The position numbers and the translations under genes were made by a program. The notes beneath the pieces are model-generated. The model was not told the origin of the DNA. It saw only the letters and a list, made by a program, of their open reading frames with translations, and did no database searches. Source: Antedon mediterranea (Eukaryota > Echinodermata > Crinoidea > Comatulida > Antedonidae). From it: a DNA stretch of 64,000 nt. This document shows positions 63,125 to 64,000 of the stretch, one piece after another; positions within the stretch are counted from its first letter, which is position 1, and the number at the start of each line of letters is the position of its first letter. The DNA is taken from assembly GCF_964355755.1 (NCBI RefSeq), contig NC_092678.1:25152365-25216364 (forward strand), written 5' to 3'.

Positions 63125-64000
63125 ATCAAGTATCAAGTATAATCTTTATTCGTTCCCACAAGGAGAAAATTTACATTGCTCGTCTTCAAATACATCATAA
63201 TTACAATATATAAAATAACATGACAATACAACAATACCAATATTAAAAACTCACAACAAGAACATATTATTACATATTATTTCATGGTGCTCATCTGGAT
63301 GAATGTCGCTGATGTCTCCTGATACCTGTGGGCAGAAAGGAGAAAAGATATCGGTTTGTGTCAGCAGCCGCGGATCGCAATCTTCCACTACGAGCACTCC
63401 TGAGACTGCCTAAATCGGAATTCACAGGATGACTTTCATCCCTCAACACCATCCCAAAAAGCCTGTCCAGGTTCTCGCAATAAACTGAATCCACCGACTG
63501 CTGACACAAACCAGACATCCTCTCAACCCTTCTTACCACACAATCAATTCTACCCTTATCTCCCTCTGTAACATTTCCACCCCACCCTGCAATACAATAT
63601 TTCCAAACCCCAACAATAATAGACTGATAGAATGTAATCAAAATATTATTATTTACACTGAACTTGTTTAGTTGTCTTAAACAGTACATTCTAGTATTTA
63701 CTTTCTTCATAACGAGATCCAAGTGGTTACTCCACGTCAATTTATTGTTAAATACAACCCCCAAATATTTATATGTTTCCACCCTCTGAATTTGTCTACC
63801 CATTATGTCAACTAGATCACATTTATTCGTTTTCTTTCTAAAATCTATAATCATTTCCTTTGTTTTTTCAACATTCAATTCTAAAAAGTTATCATTACTA
63901 TATTTTACAAAATTATTAATCTCATTTAAATATGAAGTGCAATCGTCCTTCTGAATCAAGCCAATCATCGCCGTATCGTCAGCAAATCGTACAACTGGGC
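63125..64000 (-). mobile_element. Non-LTR retrotransposon 3' part, running off the window
   Basis: A minus-strand open frame enters at the right edge and stops at 63291. Just before its first ATG (63968) the frame reads VVRFADDTAMIG; FADD is the catalytic motif of reverse transcriptase. After it come ELNVEKTKEMIIDFRK, YKYLGVVFNNKLTWSNH and FYQSIIVGVWKYCIAGWGGN, the usual order at the end of the RT domain in CR1/L2/Rex-type LINEs. The 3' end is probably near 63125 (AAGATTATACTTGATACTTG on the minus strand). It is inserted antisense in the MOV10 intron after 62958. The visible part is uninterrupted. Confidence 0.8.

Overview
This is eukaryotic, intron-rich, AT-rich DNA. Conserved animal genes with many short exons, a lineage-expanded TRIM-NHL family, a Penelope-like retroelement, tRNA-derived SINEs and stretches rich in AGGCCTA point to a marine invertebrate deuterostome. 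An echinoderm, possibly a crinoid, is my best guess; this is an inference, not a proof.

Layout. (1) 1.1-14.4 kb, plus strand: a complete nischarin (NISCH) gene of about 14 exons (PX domain, leucine-rich repeats, long C-terminal exon). Its introns hold SINEs, MITEs, a 70-bp and a 26-bp minisatellite, a TTAA-flanked piggyBac-type element, and a MITE carrying a hammerhead-ribozyme-like fold. (2) 14.4-18.3 kb: spacer with a MITE and a 1.6 kb element that has hairpin ends and regularly spaced TGACGTCA sites. (3) 18.3-50.2 kb, plus strand: a tandem array of TRIM2/3/71-like genes (RING, two B-boxes, coiled coil, filamin repeat, NHL propeller). Each has its coding region in one exon behind a 5' UTR splice acceptor. 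Four copies are intact (18335, 25958, 30726, 40493), two are frameshifted (34549, 48078) and one is a C-terminal fragment (38470). The spacers are themselves duplicated, and 5' and 3' flanks are shuffled between copies. Transposons sit in the spacers, including a 3.3 kb Penelope-like element whose empty site survives in a paralogous spacer. (4) 51.0-56.2 kb, minus strand: a complete IQCA1/DRC11 gene, a nexin-dynein regulatory complex subunit with an AAA domain. (5) 56.2-58.9 kb: divergent intergenic region with a roughly 1 kb foldback element. (6) 58.9-63.0 kb and beyond, plus strand: the 5' part of a MOV10-type RNA helicase gene. One exon end and its splice donor have been amplified ten-fold into a minisatellite. 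(7) 63.1-64.0 kb, minus strand: the 3' part of a non-LTR retrotransposon, running off the window.

The three single-copy genes are unrelated in function: endosomal/cytoskeletal signalling, cilia, RNA silencing. The TRIM array looks like a fast-evolving gene cluster, probably in innate immunity or ubiquitin signalling by analogy with other expanded TRIM families. Exon borders were read by eye from splice consensus, reading-frame continuity and family resemblance.
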